From JAWOJF01 sp046481785 (lineage in GTDB: Bacteria; Bacteroidota; Ignavibacteria; Ignavibacteriales; Ignavibacteriaceae): a DNA stretch of 24,107 nt. The notes under the pieces are model-generated. The model was not told the origin of the DNA and ran no database searches. It worked only from the letters and a program-made list of their open reading frames with translations. The stretch is taken from contig JAWOJF010000155.1 of assembly GCA_046481785.1 (NCBI GenBank), positions 1 to 24,107 on the forward strand. The letters run 5' to 3'. The translations under genes were made by a program, and so were the position numbers. Each line of letters starts with the position of its first letter. The first letter of the stretch is position 1. Positions 1 through 8,173 of the stretch are shown here, piece by piece.

Positions 1-428
1 GCAATTACGTCCATCCTCTGCAGACCATGGAAGAACCACTCAAGAAGAACTGCTGAAGGAAAAAGAAAAAACAGGTAAGCAGTTATAACATTAAAAACTT
101 CACCGGAAGTTATAAAGATATAAGAGATGACTATAGCAGTTACAAAAAGGATAAAAGAAAATAATACCCGTGTAAGAAAAATATCCCCTGCAAGTTTTTC
201 ATTATTAGCAGAACCAGCAGCTATTTTTTTTGTACCAAGCAGAGTTAACCCGCCGTTAGCAACAATCATTGCATAACTTAAGACAGCAAGACCGATATTT
301 ATTACGCCAAAACCTGAAGTCCCCATAATACGGGCAAGGTATGTAACCGCAATAAAAGCAAAAAATCTGGCAACAAATTCAATAGAGAAGAGGGATATAA
401 CATTTTTTAAATTTTTATTCAGCTTCAT
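1..428 (-). CDS. Polysaccharide flippase (Wzx/oligosaccharide flippase family), N-terminal part
   Basis: An open frame starts at the ATG at 428 and runs off the left edge, giving 142 residues without a stop. The translation begins MKLNKNLKNVISLFSIEF and has hydrophobic segments at about residues 10-30, 42-60 and 85-105. Near the window edge it contains the motif LLEWFFHGLQRMDVI, which is typical of Wzx-like O-antigen/polysaccharide flippases (EWFFQG...). The known family role is moving undecaprenyl-linked oligosaccharide units across the inner membrane. It lies 48 bp downstream of wecB on the same strand, consistent with one polysaccharide operon. A GC-rich hairpin occupies the gap and touches the likely ribosome binding site. 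Only the first third of the usual 420-500 residues is visible, so the subfamily and substrate cannot be judged. Confidence 0.85.
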   Translation of the reverse strand, partial: MKLNKNLKNVISLFSIEFVARFFAFIAVTYLARIMGTSGFGVINIGLAVLSYAMIVANGGLTLLGTKKIAAGSANNEKLAGDIFLTRVLFSFILFVTAIVISYIFITSGEVFNVITAYLFFLFPSAVLLEWFFHGLQRMDVI

Positions 429-440
429 TATGAGGATTCT

Positions 441-470
441 CCGCAGGAGTCCATACCGGCTCCTGTCCGG
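441..470 (-). promoter_or_regulatory. GC-rich leader hairpin before the flippase gene
   Basis: CCG (441-443) plus CAGGAG (444-449) can pair with CTCCTG (460-465) plus CGG (468-470), leaving a 10-nt loop and a 2-nt bulge. On the minus strand the 3' arm merges with the purine-rich GCGGAG stretch that is the likely flippase ribosome binding site. No T-run follows on either strand, so it is not a standard terminator. A translational or RNA-processing role is inference only. Confidence 0.35.
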
Positions 471-476
471 GAAAAG

Positions 477-1610
477 CTAAACCAGCTTTTTAAAAATAAT
501 ATTAACAATTTTTTTTGATGCCTTACCATCACCGAAAGGATTTTTACTGCGGAAGAAATTATACCCGGTATTTATTTTTTTATCTATATAAGAATAAATG
601 TTTTTTACTTTTTTCTCATCATTGCCTGCAAGGAATGCATAACCTGCTTTCACAGCCTCCTGTCTCTCGGTAACCTCCCTCATAACTATAACTGGTTTTT
701 TGAATATGTACCCCTCTTCCTGTATTCCGCCGGAGTCAGTTATTATAAAATGGCATTTATTCATAAGGTATGTAAACGGCAGATAATCAAGCGGGGGAAG
801 CAGGTAAACATTTTTTATGTTCTTTAGTATTTTTTTTGCCGGTGCCTGAATATTAGGATTTAAATGAACCGGGTAAACAAAATTATATTCCGAATTAACG
901 GCTATATCTTTAAGCAGGCGTAATGTTTTTTCAAGCTCCGGGCCAAACTTTTCTCTTCTGTGCAGTGTAATAAGAATATATTTTTTTTCGAAGAAATCCC
1001 CCGGTAAAAACTGCTTAATAAATTTTTCTATTTCTTTTTTAGTACCGGTTTCGGAAAACTTTTTCTTTATCTCTGTTACAGCATCAACAACTGTATTGCC
1101 GGTTATAAATACATTAGCTTTACTGATCCCCTCTTTTATTAAATTATCAGCGGCAGAACCTGTGGGAGCAAAATGGAAGCCGGCTAATATTGAAATAAAC
1201 CGCCTGTTTACTTCTTCCGGAAACGGATGAAAATTGTTGTAGCTTCTTAAACCTGCTTCTATATGTGCAACCTTTATTTTTTTATAAAATGCCGATAGTG
1301 AAGCTGTAAATGCTGTTGTTGTATCCCCCTGTACAATAAGCAGATCAGGCTTAACAATATCAAGGACCCCCTTTAACTTTAAAACCGAACCGGCCGTTAC
1401 ATCAAAAAGATCCTGGTTCTTTTTCATGATCTTCAAATCATAGTCAACCTTAATATCAAACAGCTTAAGAATATTTTTAACCATATCCTTATGCTGACCC
1501 GTATAACATACAACTGTCCTGAACTTCTTTTCTTTTTTCAGTTCTTTTATCAGTGGAGCAAGTTTTATTGCTTCAGGCCGGGTACCAAAAATAACTAGAA
1601 TTTTTTTCAT
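477..1610 (-). CDS. wecB: UDP-N-acetylglucosamine 2-epimerase (non-hydrolysing)
   Basis: The 377-residue product has the usual length of the WecB/MnaA family, which interconverts UDP-GlcNAc and UDP-ManNAc in the cytoplasm for surface polysaccharide synthesis. Visible motifs are GTRPEAIKLAPL (9-20), QGDTTT with the family Asp at 96, HIEAGLRS with Glu118, PFPEEVNRR with Glu132, LITLHRRE with His217, and the UDP-binding DSGGIQEE (292-299) followed by MREVTERQE (310-318). All the catalytic acids and the His expected from the E. coli enzyme are present. Its ATG overlaps the stop of the upstream glycosyltransferase by one base (TAATG), so translation is probably coupled. The flippase start downstream fits a capsule or O-antigen locus that uses a ManNAc-derived sugar. 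Confidence 0.96.
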   Translation of the reverse strand: MKKILVIFGTRPEAIKLAPLIKELKKEKKFRTVVCYTGQHKDMVKNILKLFDIKVDYDLKIMKKNQDLFDVTAGSVLKLKGVLDIVKPDLLIVQGDTTTAFTASLSAFYKKIKVAHIEAGLRSYNNFHPFPEEVNRRFISILAGFHFAPTGSAADNLIKEGISKANVFITGNTVVDAVTEIKKKFSETGTKKEIEKFIKQFLPGDFFEKKYILITLHRREKFGPELEKTLRLLKDIAVNSEYNFVYPVHLNPNIQAPAKKILKNIKNVYLLPPLDYLPFTYLMNKCHFIITDSGGIQEEGYIFKKPVIVMREVTERQEAVKAGYAFLAGNDEKKVKNIYSYIDKKINTGYNFFRSKNPFGDGKASKKIVNIIFKKLV

Positions 1611-2623
1611 TATTTCTTTTCTGCAAGTTTCAGTAAAGTATCCTGTAAATTTACAGAACCACTTCCATCTTTCTTAAATAATACCAGGTTTTTATCTTTA
1701 ATTTCATTTAAACATCCAAGTGAGGGGGCAATTGTGGTTTTGTTATAACTTAACGCCAGTATAACACCGCCGGAAGTTAAAATATCCCGGTAATTAAACA
1801 CAACCGCATCAGAAGAATTAAAAAAATACGGCACGTCTTCATCAGGAATTATTTTACCTAAAACTATTATGTTTCTGTTCCCTTTTGAAGCCGCAATTAA
1901 TTGTTTATAATACTCCTGATTAACCTTTTTAACAGGGCCGGCAATTATAAGCAAATGCCGGTTAAACTTACTTTTAAATATAGCAATAAGTTCTGTTAAC
2001 CCTTTATATTCTGCAATAGTGCCGAAAGATAAAAATACTTTTTGAGATTCTTCGATTTTAATTTCGGGATATCCGGATATAAGTGCAGTAACTGCATCCG
2101 CCTTTCCCATTAGTTTTGCCGGGTAATATGGGTGTTCAACAATAAAAAACTTATTCTTGTCAACATTAAGAACAGGACTCATAATTCCGGCGGCGCTTGC
2201 ACAATGTACATGAAGTTTAGAGGATAAATCAGCGAGGTATTTCCGTAATATTTTATTTATGGTTATGTATTTGCCGGCATGAGGAAATTTGTTGTGGATA
2301 GTCCAGATAATTTTTCCGCCAAGGATTTTATACAAGGTAATCCAGAAGGTTTTCCAGATTATACCAAGAAGTGATTTAATATCAGTAACTTCAAACCAGT
2401 GATAATGAAGAATTGATTCTTTTATTCCGGCACCAAGCAGTTTATAATGGCTCGCGGCAGAGAGATTGATGATTTCAACGGATTTATTTTCTAATATAGG
2501 TTTGTATAAGAGGTAGAGGTAATCGGAATTTTTTATATGATAATTTATAAGAGGTACAATATATAATTTTTTAAAAGCAGGATTAATTCTATTATATTCA
2601 TCTAAAAGTTTATTACTTATCAT
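1610..2623 (-). CDS. GT4-like glycosyltransferase
   Basis: This 337-residue protein has a two-domain GT-B layout without a signal peptide. The N-terminal half carries HYHWFEV (73-79) and IIWTIHNKFPH (105-115), the acceptor-side pattern seen in GumK-like and GT4 enzymes. The C-terminal half has FLSFGTIAEYKG (197-208), LLIIAGP (224-230), VLGKIIPDEDVPYFFNSSD (254-272) and TSGGVILALSYNK (283-295). That last segment is a loose form of the GT1/GT4 nucleotide-sugar site, where E(x)FG is usual; here the acidic residue is replaced, as in several divergent family members. It is translationally coupled to wecB by a one-base stop/start overlap. The donor and acceptor sugars cannot be told from sequence; a role in building a surface glycan is inferred from its neighbours. 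Confidence 0.85.
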   Translation of the reverse strand: MISNKLLDEYNRINPAFKKLYIVPLINYHIKNSDYLYLLYKPILENKSVEIINLSAASHYKLLGAGIKESILHYHWFEVTDIKSLLGIIWKTFWITLYKILGGKIIWTIHNKFPHAGKYITINKILRKYLADLSSKLHVHCASAAGIMSPVLNVDKNKFFIVEHPYYPAKLMGKADAVTALISGYPEIKIEESQKVFLSFGTIAEYKGLTELIAIFKSKFNRHLLIIAGPVKKVNQEYYKQLIAASKGNRNIIVLGKIIPDEDVPYFFNSSDAVVFNYRDILTSGGVILALSYNKTTIAPSLGCLNEIKDKNLVLFKKDGSGSVNLQDTLLKLAEKK

Positions 2624-2644
2624 TTAGTAAGGAATAATCCTTTT

Positions 2645-2670
2645 TAAAATTAAACCTGCTTTATCAGGCT
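2645..2670 (-). terminator. Weak candidate intrinsic terminator after the 2669-3568 gene
   Basis: On the minus strand, directly after the TAG stop, CCTG (2658-2655 complement side) and CAGG form a 4-bp GC stem, extendable by a G-U and an A-U pair, with a 6-nt loop. It is followed by TTTAATTTT. The stem is short and the U-tract is broken, so it would at best be a leaky terminator separating the PorV-like genes from the glycan genes. Confidence 0.3.
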
Positions 2671-3568
2671 AAAACATGAACTGCAATGAAAACAAATTAC
2701 CGCTGCCAAGTTCCTGGGACATCGGCATAAATGCGTAATCAAATTTTAATCTTCCCCACATCAATCCAATACCACCGGTAAAATCCCTTGATTCATAACC
2801 TGACTGATAGCCGGCACGTAATGCAATTATATTATCATATACTATTTCAGAGCCAATATTAAAATGGGTATCATCAGTTTTGGTGTACTTGTGCATCTCG
2901 GCTGCTACATTAAGATCAAACTTCGAGGCATCAAAATCAAACTGGTATAAACCACCAATCCTTAATTCGGTCGGCAATTCAGTTTCTACTTCCCTTAACT
3001 GGTTCATACTGCCAAGGTTTTTAATAACTGCAGAAGCGGTTAAGCCTTTAACAGGTGTTACATACCTCAAACCAAAATCAAATCCCAAACCTGTTGCTTC
3101 ATCAGAAAGATAACCTTCATACATATACCTGATGGTAGCACCGAAAGCAATATCTTCAACAATATTAAAACCGGTTGAAAGGCTCCCAAAGAAATAATTC
3201 GCATCAAATGTTGATTCAGGTTCATCGGAGGCTTTAGACCTGACCGGGATATCACCTGCTGTTGTTACATTAAACCCGGCAGCCAGCGGAAGCCCGAATG
3301 CCTCAAATTTTACTCCGAGTATTTCACTGCTTACATCCTGTATCCATTCGTAATGCATCAGGACAATTTCAGTATTATCATTTACTGAAAGGTTAGCCGG
3401 ATTATAAAAAAGAGAAGTTACATCGGAAGCTGTTACTGAGCCCGCATCGCCCATTGCTATATTCCGGGCACCAAATCCAAATTTCAGAAAGGATAAGCCG
3501 CTTTTACCAGCAGTTTGAGCCAAAACAGTTGTGCTTAAAATTAAAAAGAAAATAAATATTTTTTTCAT
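2669..3568 (-). CDS. PorV/PorQ-family outer-membrane beta-barrel protein (first copy)
   Basis: The 299 residues begin with a signal peptide (MKKIFIFFLILSTTVLAQ, likely cleaved after about residue 18). They continue with the family signature FLKFGFGARNIAMGDAG (28-43) and a YNPANL motif (55-60). Alternating short beta-strands run to a terminal aromatic strand ending LFSLQFMF, as outer-membrane barrels do. PorV/PorQ proteins are FadL-like barrels; in Bacteroidota, PorV shuttles type IX secretion cargo to the surface attachment complex. In the Ignavibacteria group this family is often present in many copies of unknown role. A second copy lies directly upstream, and upstream of that is a secreted Asp-box protein, so an export or cell-surface role is plausible. 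It is not clearly the true PorV. Confidence 0.85.
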   Translation of the reverse strand: MKKIFIFFLILSTTVLAQTAGKSGLSFLKFGFGARNIAMGDAGSVTASDVTSLFYNPANLSVNDNTEIVLMHYEWIQDVSSEILGVKFEAFGLPLAAGFNVTTAGDIPVRSKASDEPESTFDANYFFGSLSTGFNIVEDIAFGATIRYMYEGYLSDEATGLGFDFGLRYVTPVKGLTASAVIKNLGSMNQLREVETELPTELRIGGLYQFDFDASKFDLNVAAEMHKYTKTDDTHFNIGSEIVYDNIIALRAGYQSGYESRDFTGGIGLMWGRLKFDYAFMPMSQELGSGNLFSLQFMF

Positions 3569-3606
3569 ATAAAGTTTAAAATACTAATTACTAATGAATA
3601 ATACAC

Positions 3607-3650
3607 CTCACTTTTCATTCCCCTGTAATAAGGGAATGAACAGGGGTGAG
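3607..3650 (-). repeat. Intergenic inverted repeat with two mutually exclusive hairpins
   Basis: A perfect 9-bp stem TTCATTCCC (3614-3622) / GGGAATGAA (3632-3640) has a 9-nt loop. An overlapping alternative pairs CCCCTGT (3620-3626) with ACAGGGG (3640-3646), and CTCAC (3607-3611) can pair with GTGAG (3646-3650). It fills most of the gap between the two PorV-like genes. No T-tract follows, so it is not a plain terminator. It may be a dispersed hairpin repeat or an RNA switch/attenuator; the sequence does not decide. Confidence 0.55.
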
Positions 3651-3651
3651 A

Positions 3652-4641
3652 CTAAAATTGAAAACTTAACCCTACTATATGCCTGTCCTGTGAAGAATAC
3701 TGCTCTACCATAAAGGCATAATCAACGCCAATTTTTAAACTGCCGAAATATTTTGCATAAGAAAATCCTGCCGCAGGTTTAACCGGGTAATCACTATTAC
3801 TTAAATTCCACTGGTCAATACCGCCGCGAAGGAAAAGATTCTCATAAATATTATATTCTATTCCGAACCGTGCAATATTTAAATCTTTATTATAGCTTTC
3901 AAACTCTGCGGAAGCGATTAAACCCAAAGAAGCATTTGTATAAGATGTTCCAACCTTTTTTGATACAGGGAATTTTTCTTCATAATTTGAGCCGGACTGC
4001 TCATAAATAGTACCGGTATCCCATTTATATTTGCTGTTAATATTAGAAAACATAAGAGAAATATTCCAATGGTCACTTAGCATGTAAAGCCCGCCAAGAT
4101 CAATACCAAATCCTGTGGATGAAACATCTTCATAAAGTTTATAATAAAAGAATTTTACGGTTATACCTATAGAAATTTTTTCAGAAAACCTGTTAGCCAG
4201 CCCCAAAAATGCCATATTCTCAGAAGTTGAAACCTCACCGCTCTTAGCGCCGCTGTTATCATATTCGGTAATATTACTAACACCGGCATTAATTATTCCC
4301 ACGCTTAAACCGGCAGTAGAACGGGGTTTCCTGTTTTCAGCAGTATCTTTTACCGAATAAAATTCAAATCGTCTTGTATAATTTAAAAAGTTTAATGAGC
4401 GGTCCATTGAGAGAAAAGAGTATGATGTCTGGAAAGAATTATCTAACTGGAAAACTGAAACTGCGGGGTTATAGTATGCAGCTAAGTTACCTTCAGTAAC
4501 AGCAGACATTGCATTTCCCATCCCTATACCGCGTGCACCAAACCCCATCCGGCTGAAAGCACCGGGACCCTGTTCGCTGTACTTAGGCTGGGCTAAAATA
4601 AATCCTGCACCAAGCAGAAATAATAAAAGTAATTTTTTCAA
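3652..4641 (-). CDS. PorV/PorQ-family outer-membrane beta-barrel protein (second copy)
   Basis: This 329-residue protein starts with the signal peptide MKKLLLLFLLGAGFILAQ and shows the same family signature as the next gene: FSRMGFGARGIGMGNAMSAV (29-48) and YYNPA (56-60). Beta-strand alternation continues to a C-terminal strand ending HIVGLSFQF, which suits barrel insertion. It begins 11 bp after the Asp-box protein gene ends and is followed, after an 83-bp gap holding an inverted repeat, by its paralogue. Beyond the signature the two paralogues look strongly diverged, so they are not a recent duplication. The likely place is the outer membrane. Whether it moves cargo, like PorV, or has another transport role is not visible. 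Confidence 0.85.
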   Translation of the reverse strand: MKKLLLLFLLGAGFILAQPKYSEQGPGAFSRMGFGARGIGMGNAMSAVTEGNLAAYYNPAVSVFQLDNSFQTSYSFLSMDRSLNFLNYTRRFEFYSVKDTAENRKPRSTAGLSVGIINAGVSNITEYDNSGAKSGEVSTSENMAFLGLANRFSEKISIGITVKFFYYKLYEDVSSTGFGIDLGGLYMLSDHWNISLMFSNINSKYKWDTGTIYEQSGSNYEEKFPVSKKVGTSYTNASLGLIASAEFESYNKDLNIARFGIEYNIYENLFLRGGIDQWNLSNSDYPVKPAAGFSYAKYFGSLKIGVDYAFMVEQYSSQDRHIVGLSFQF

Positions 4642-4652
4642 TTTTTTCCCTT

Positions 4653-6269
4653 TTACTGGATAACTAAAATTTTTCCGAAAACAGGTTCGTCAGAACCAAC
4701 TTCAACCCGGTAAAAATAAACACCATTTGGAACAATATTTCCGTTATCATCTTTGCCATCCCAGTAATCAATAACGCCGTTTGTATTCTCAAGATCATCG
4801 ACAACATGTGCAGGGCCACCGCGTTGGGCATTCTGTATAACGGTTCTGATGTAATTCATTCCGAAATCAAAAATACGTATAGTAACCGGTGCGCCGGAAC
4901 TGCCTGTACTGTATTTAATTTTCAGCAGATCTATTTTTGGTGAAAAAGGATTTGGGAAAGCATAAGTTTCAGTTTTAGATGCCAGAGGCTGTGAAGCAAA
5001 AAATACCTTCCAGTTACCGCTCCACATTAAACCCGTTTCGGAAAGGCGGGCTAATCCGTCAGCCGAACCGAGCCAGATATCATTACCCTGAGATCCGGCG
5101 GAATAATAAACATTTGTAGGAAGTAATATATCCGTTTGATCATCTTTTATAAGAGGGGGTAAAATCCAGCTTACGCCATTATCTTTTGATCTGAAAGCAC
5201 CGTTATCAGCGGCAGCTATTACTCCCGCATTAACACCGTTTACAAAACCAAAATTATGTACTCTTTCATCTTCAAGGAAGGTTTGCCAGTTTTCGCCGCC
5301 GTCTGAAGAAGAACTGACTCCATAAAATTCAGTCTGCCCTTCAGCGCGCCATGTTGCAGCCCAGATAGTGCTTGAAGAAGTATCATAAGCAAGAGCAACC
5401 ACGAAATTACCGCTTATCGGATTCTGCTGATTTGTGGCTGTAAGTTTTCTCCAGCTAATACCGCCGTCAGTTGATTTATTAATTCCACCGGCTGTACCAA
5501 CAAATAAAGTTGATGGATCGGTAGAAATAACAGAAAAAGTTCTGTGGTTTAAATATCCTTCAGGTCCGAAATTACCGGGCACCGGCTGTAAATTAAATTT
5601 GATTGTATCTTCGGGAGAAATTTCATTCACCCTGTCCGAAGGAAGCAGTACTCTCTGCCATGAAGCCCCGTTATCATTACTTCTTCTAAGCCCGCCGGCA
5701 AAGGATGTAATCCATATAGTACCGGGAGTAAAAGCAATATCAAAAGATAAATTTTGCTGAGGCACCGTAACAGGAAGTGCGCGGACTCTTGGAAGATTTA
5801 CTCCATCATTAATACCATAACTAATTAACGAATCAGAAGGATCATCAACCGGCTGGGGGATTTTAGTCCATGTATTACCATTATTTGTTGTATAAGCAAA
5901 TCCGCCGCCTGTTTGAACATTTTCACCGTTTGCTTCAGTATTATAGGCAAGTGCAACCCAAAATACACCATTATTATATCCTATAGCGGACGTGCTGTTG
6001 GATCCGAAAGCATCATCACTATTAAAGTTTGTCCATGTCTCTCCCCTGTCAGTAGAAAGACTAACACCTTTTCCGGTACCAAGCCAGATTGTATCACCAA
6101 TTGTAATTATATCTGATACAGAATTATTTGCAGGGTTGTTTGCGTTTGTCTGACTTATTTTTGAGAGACTCTTTTCTTTTCCCAATGAAAAATCTGACGG
6201 TGCCTGCTGTGCTATAATTGTATAGCCGGTAAAAAGAAACAGAAGTAAAAATAGATTTCGTCTTTTCAT
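4653..6269 (-). CDS. Secreted Asp-box (BNR) beta-propeller protein with FlgD/T9SS-like C-terminal domain
   Basis: The 538-residue product has a signal peptide (MKRRNLFLLLFLFTGYTIIAQ) and at least six Asp-boxes of the S-x-D-x-G-x-x-W type: about residues 72-79 (STDRGETW), 127-134, 197-204, 266-273 (STDGGISW), 321-328 (SSDGGENW) and 361-368 (SKDNGVSW). The spacing fits a sialidase/VPS10-like propeller, but no sialidase catalytic FRIP motif is seen. From about residue 438 a C-terminal domain begins with FPNPFSP and continues through YWDGKDDNGNIVPNGVYFY (502-520) to FGKILVIQ. This is the FlgD Ig-like/type IX secretion C-terminal pattern. Its start overlaps the stop of the upstream lipoprotein gene by four bases (ATGA). 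It is probably exported and surface-attached or released; the ligand is unknown. Confidence 0.88.
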   Translation of the reverse strand: MKRRNLFLLLFLFTGYTIIAQQAPSDFSLGKEKSLSKISQTNANNPANNSVSDIITIGDTIWLGTGKGVSLSTDRGETWTNFNSDDAFGSNSTSAIGYNNGVFWVALAYNTEANGENVQTGGGFAYTTNNGNTWTKIPQPVDDPSDSLISYGINDGVNLPRVRALPVTVPQQNLSFDIAFTPGTIWITSFAGGLRRSNDNGASWQRVLLPSDRVNEISPEDTIKFNLQPVPGNFGPEGYLNHRTFSVISTDPSTLFVGTAGGINKSTDGGISWRKLTATNQQNPISGNFVVALAYDTSSSTIWAATWRAEGQTEFYGVSSSSDGGENWQTFLEDERVHNFGFVNGVNAGVIAAADNGAFRSKDNGVSWILPPLIKDDQTDILLPTNVYYSAGSQGNDIWLGSADGLARLSETGLMWSGNWKVFFASQPLASKTETYAFPNPFSPKIDLLKIKYSTGSSGAPVTIRIFDFGMNYIRTVIQNAQRGGPAHVVDDLENTNGVIDYWDGKDDNGNIVPNGVYFYRVEVGSDEPVFGKILVIQ

Positions 6270-7078
6270 TGAAGAACTGTTATGTTGTGAATAATTTTAT
6301 TACTTAAAGCACCTCTTCTGTCAACGGCTTCAAATTCAAATTTCCAGTCACCTGTAAGTGAACCGGCGGCAAAAAAGTTTTTAAATGAATATATCCCGTC
6401 TCCCGCTTCCAGATCGTCAAATATTTCACTGCCGTCATCATGCATTAAGAAGAAGTCTGTGTTTTCCTGTGTATTTAATACCAGGGAACCATCGGGCCTG
6501 TATAATCTGAAATAAACACCGAGTATGTCTGACAGACCATTAGTGTCTGATGCAGTAACAGTAAAAGTAAAAGATTCAGCCTGGCGGACCGTATCTGCTA
6601 TAACCAGGTTTGAAATAACAGGCGGTGCATTTAACTGGCCATTATCATATTCAAAAGAATGAGTAGCAACCAGCCTGGCCCCAATTTTATCAGTAACAAA
6701 ATAATTAACCCGATATTTGCCGAATGGATTGCTGCGGCTTAAAGGGAATAAGCCCGAATAAATATTATCGTTTGCTGCTGCATCACCGTTTGCATTGTTC
6801 CCATTATCAAACAACTGAACCGGCGAACTGTTAAGCTTCTTCCCTTCCGAGTCATATATATCGGTGTAAACAGACATTACATCCCTGTCGTTTGCAAATG
6901 TAACTCGTAATGGAAGTGATGAATCACCTGCAGCATAACTAAAAGCAGCAAAGGAATAGACTTCTGTAATTTTATAAGATGAGTTTTCCAGGTCAACAAT
7001 GCCGTTAAAATCTTTTTCGCATCCCCAGAAGAAAAGAAGCAGAAGAACTACTGATGAGCTAAATATATATTTTTTCAT
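6266..7078 (-). CDS. Lipoprotein with two acidic-loop Ig-like repeats
   Basis: These 270 residues start with a lipoprotein signal (hydrophobic 8-18, lipobox FWGC, acylated Cys20 followed by Glu-Lys-Asp). Two related segments follow. The first has an acidic loop with DNGN, NGD and NDNIYSG at 91-109; the second has HDDG and EAGDGIYS at 213-231. Each sits in a beta-rich domain of about 100 residues. This looks like the choice-of-anchor X type of repeat found in Bacteroidota/Ignavibacteria surface lipoproteins, and the acidic loops may bind calcium (inference). PPVISN at 152-157 marks the domain boundary. It overlaps the Asp-box protein gene by four bases, so the two are probably made together and may interact. 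No enzymatic motif is visible. Confidence 0.8.
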   Translation of the reverse strand: MKKYIFSSSVVLLLLFFWGCEKDFNGIVDLENSSYKITEVYSFAAFSYAAGDSSLPLRVTFANDRDVMSVYTDIYDSEGKKLNSSPVQLFDNGNNANGDAAANDNIYSGLFPLSRSNPFGKYRVNYFVTDKIGARLVATHSFEYDNGQLNAPPVISNLVIADTVRQAESFTFTVTASDTNGLSDILGVYFRLYRPDGSLVLNTQENTDFFLMHDDGSEIFDDLEAGDGIYSFKNFFAAGSLTGDWKFEFEAVDRRGALSNKIIHNITVLQ

Positions 7079-7137
7079 AACTTAAATATGGTCTTTATTA
7101 AATATGTTACTCAAGGTAAAAAAAAATCCATGAATTT

Positions 7138-8157
7138 TTATCCTACTGTTAATATAAAAGGAATAGGAGAAAATGATATAATAAGGATAAAATAACTGAA
7201 GTACCCTAATATTTTTCTTTTCGTATCAAGCACTGAGTCGTCAGGAATTCGGGGATGTTTAATTTTAATAATAAAAAAGATAATCATTGCCCAAAAGAAC
7301 CATCCAAACCAGCCATACTCTCCAATACCAATGCTGAAATTAAATTCGGCTCCGATCATTTCAATAACAGATATAAGCCCCAGGGTAAGTATAACCAGGA
7401 ATGCAAAATATGCAATTTTATCATGAGTTTTTTCACCAAACAAAGTATAACCAATATGTCCGCCGTCTAATTGTCCAATAGGAATCATATTCATTGCCGT
7501 AACAAATAATCCAAACCAGCCAACGCATAAATAGGGATAATGATATATCTCCGACATAGGCGGGAAGAACTGGCCGCTGTCAACAAACGCCCACCTGAAA
7601 AACATAAATAAAAGATTATCCCCAAAAATAAGGTTTAAACTTTCTTTACCATATTCGGGAGAAAAATAATCAGCATGAATTGCAAGTATATATTCAGGCC
7701 CCGGTACATTTATAAAACCATAAATTAAAACAATAAGGCACGCAATAAAACCAGAAATAGGACCGGCCACACCAATATCAAACATAGCCTTTTTGGTACT
7801 TATGGGTGAGCGGGTTCTGATTACAGCCCCCATTGTTCCGAAATTAAGAAAACCCGGTATTGAAGGGAAAGGGATATAGTACGGAAGAGTAGCATCAACC
7901 TTATGATACTTTGCTGCAAAATAATGTCCGAATTCATGAAAGGAAATAATAAACATTATTGCAATAGAATATGGCAAACCTGCTAAAAGATCTTCAATGG
8001 CATACGGGCCCATAATACCGTTTCGCCACTCAGCACCTGCAATTGTTGTTGTAATAAAGGTAATAAGGAATAAACCTATATGCAGAAGGTAATTATTCTT
8101 CTTTTGCTTTAGTGCGTAAGAACTTTGGTAATAATAATCTTGTTGTTGTTCGGACAT
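7138..8157 (-). CDS. Site-2 protease family (M50) intramembrane metalloprotease
   Basis: The 339 residues have about seven hydrophobic segments. The zinc-binding HEFGH lies at 74-78 with catalytic Glu75, and the third ligand is in QLDGGH (229-234, Asp231). A conserved FGTMGAVIRTRSP (106-118) and AGPISGF (131-137) are also present. These match the plant EGY-like and bacterial M50B branch, which cleaves membrane-embedded substrates such as anti-sigma factors. There is no PDZ domain, unlike RseP. The N-terminus is a short polar, Gln/Tyr-rich tail before the first membrane segment. It starts 16 bp after the DUF1207-like gene ends. The substrate is unknown; no sigma/anti-sigma pair is in this window. 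Confidence 0.92.
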   Translation of the reverse strand: MSEQQQDYYYQSSYALKQKKNNYLLHIGLFLITFITTTIAGAEWRNGIMGPYAIEDLLAGLPYSIAIMFIISFHEFGHYFAAKYHKVDATLPYYIPFPSIPGFLNFGTMGAVIRTRSPISTKKAMFDIGVAGPISGFIACLIVLIYGFINVPGPEYILAIHADYFSPEYGKESLNLIFGDNLLFMFFRWAFVDSGQFFPPMSEIYHYPYLCVGWFGLFVTAMNMIPIGQLDGGHIGYTLFGEKTHDKIAYFAFLVILTLGLISVIEMIGAEFNFSIGIGEYGWFGWFFWAMIIFFIIKIKHPRIPDDSVLDTKRKILGYFSYFILIISFSPIPFILTVG

Positions 8158-8173
8158 ATTTTTGTTTTAGTTG

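Noticed and set aside
2629..2642. AAGGA-ATAA-TCCTT mini-dyad before the GT4 gene, a possible shield of its ribosome binding site
   Set aside because: The stem is only five base pairs, A/T-heavy, and the purine stretch lies about 14 bases from the ATG, too far for a confident ribosome binding site.
5434..5760. Plus-strand open frames inside minus-strand genes (for example 5434-5760, 9690-10067, 10552-11058)
   Set aside because: They run antisense to well-supported genes, have no family-like motifs, and their composition reflects the codons of the opposite strand.
4653..6269. True sialidase activity for the Asp-box protein
   Set aside because: Asp-boxes are structural and occur in many propellers; no FRIP motif or catalytic Arg triad was recognisable.
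7118..7139. AT-only dyad with a T-run on the minus strand after the site-2 protease gene
   Set aside because: The stem has only about five A-T pairs around CATG, too weak for a convincing terminator, and it overlaps the stop codon.
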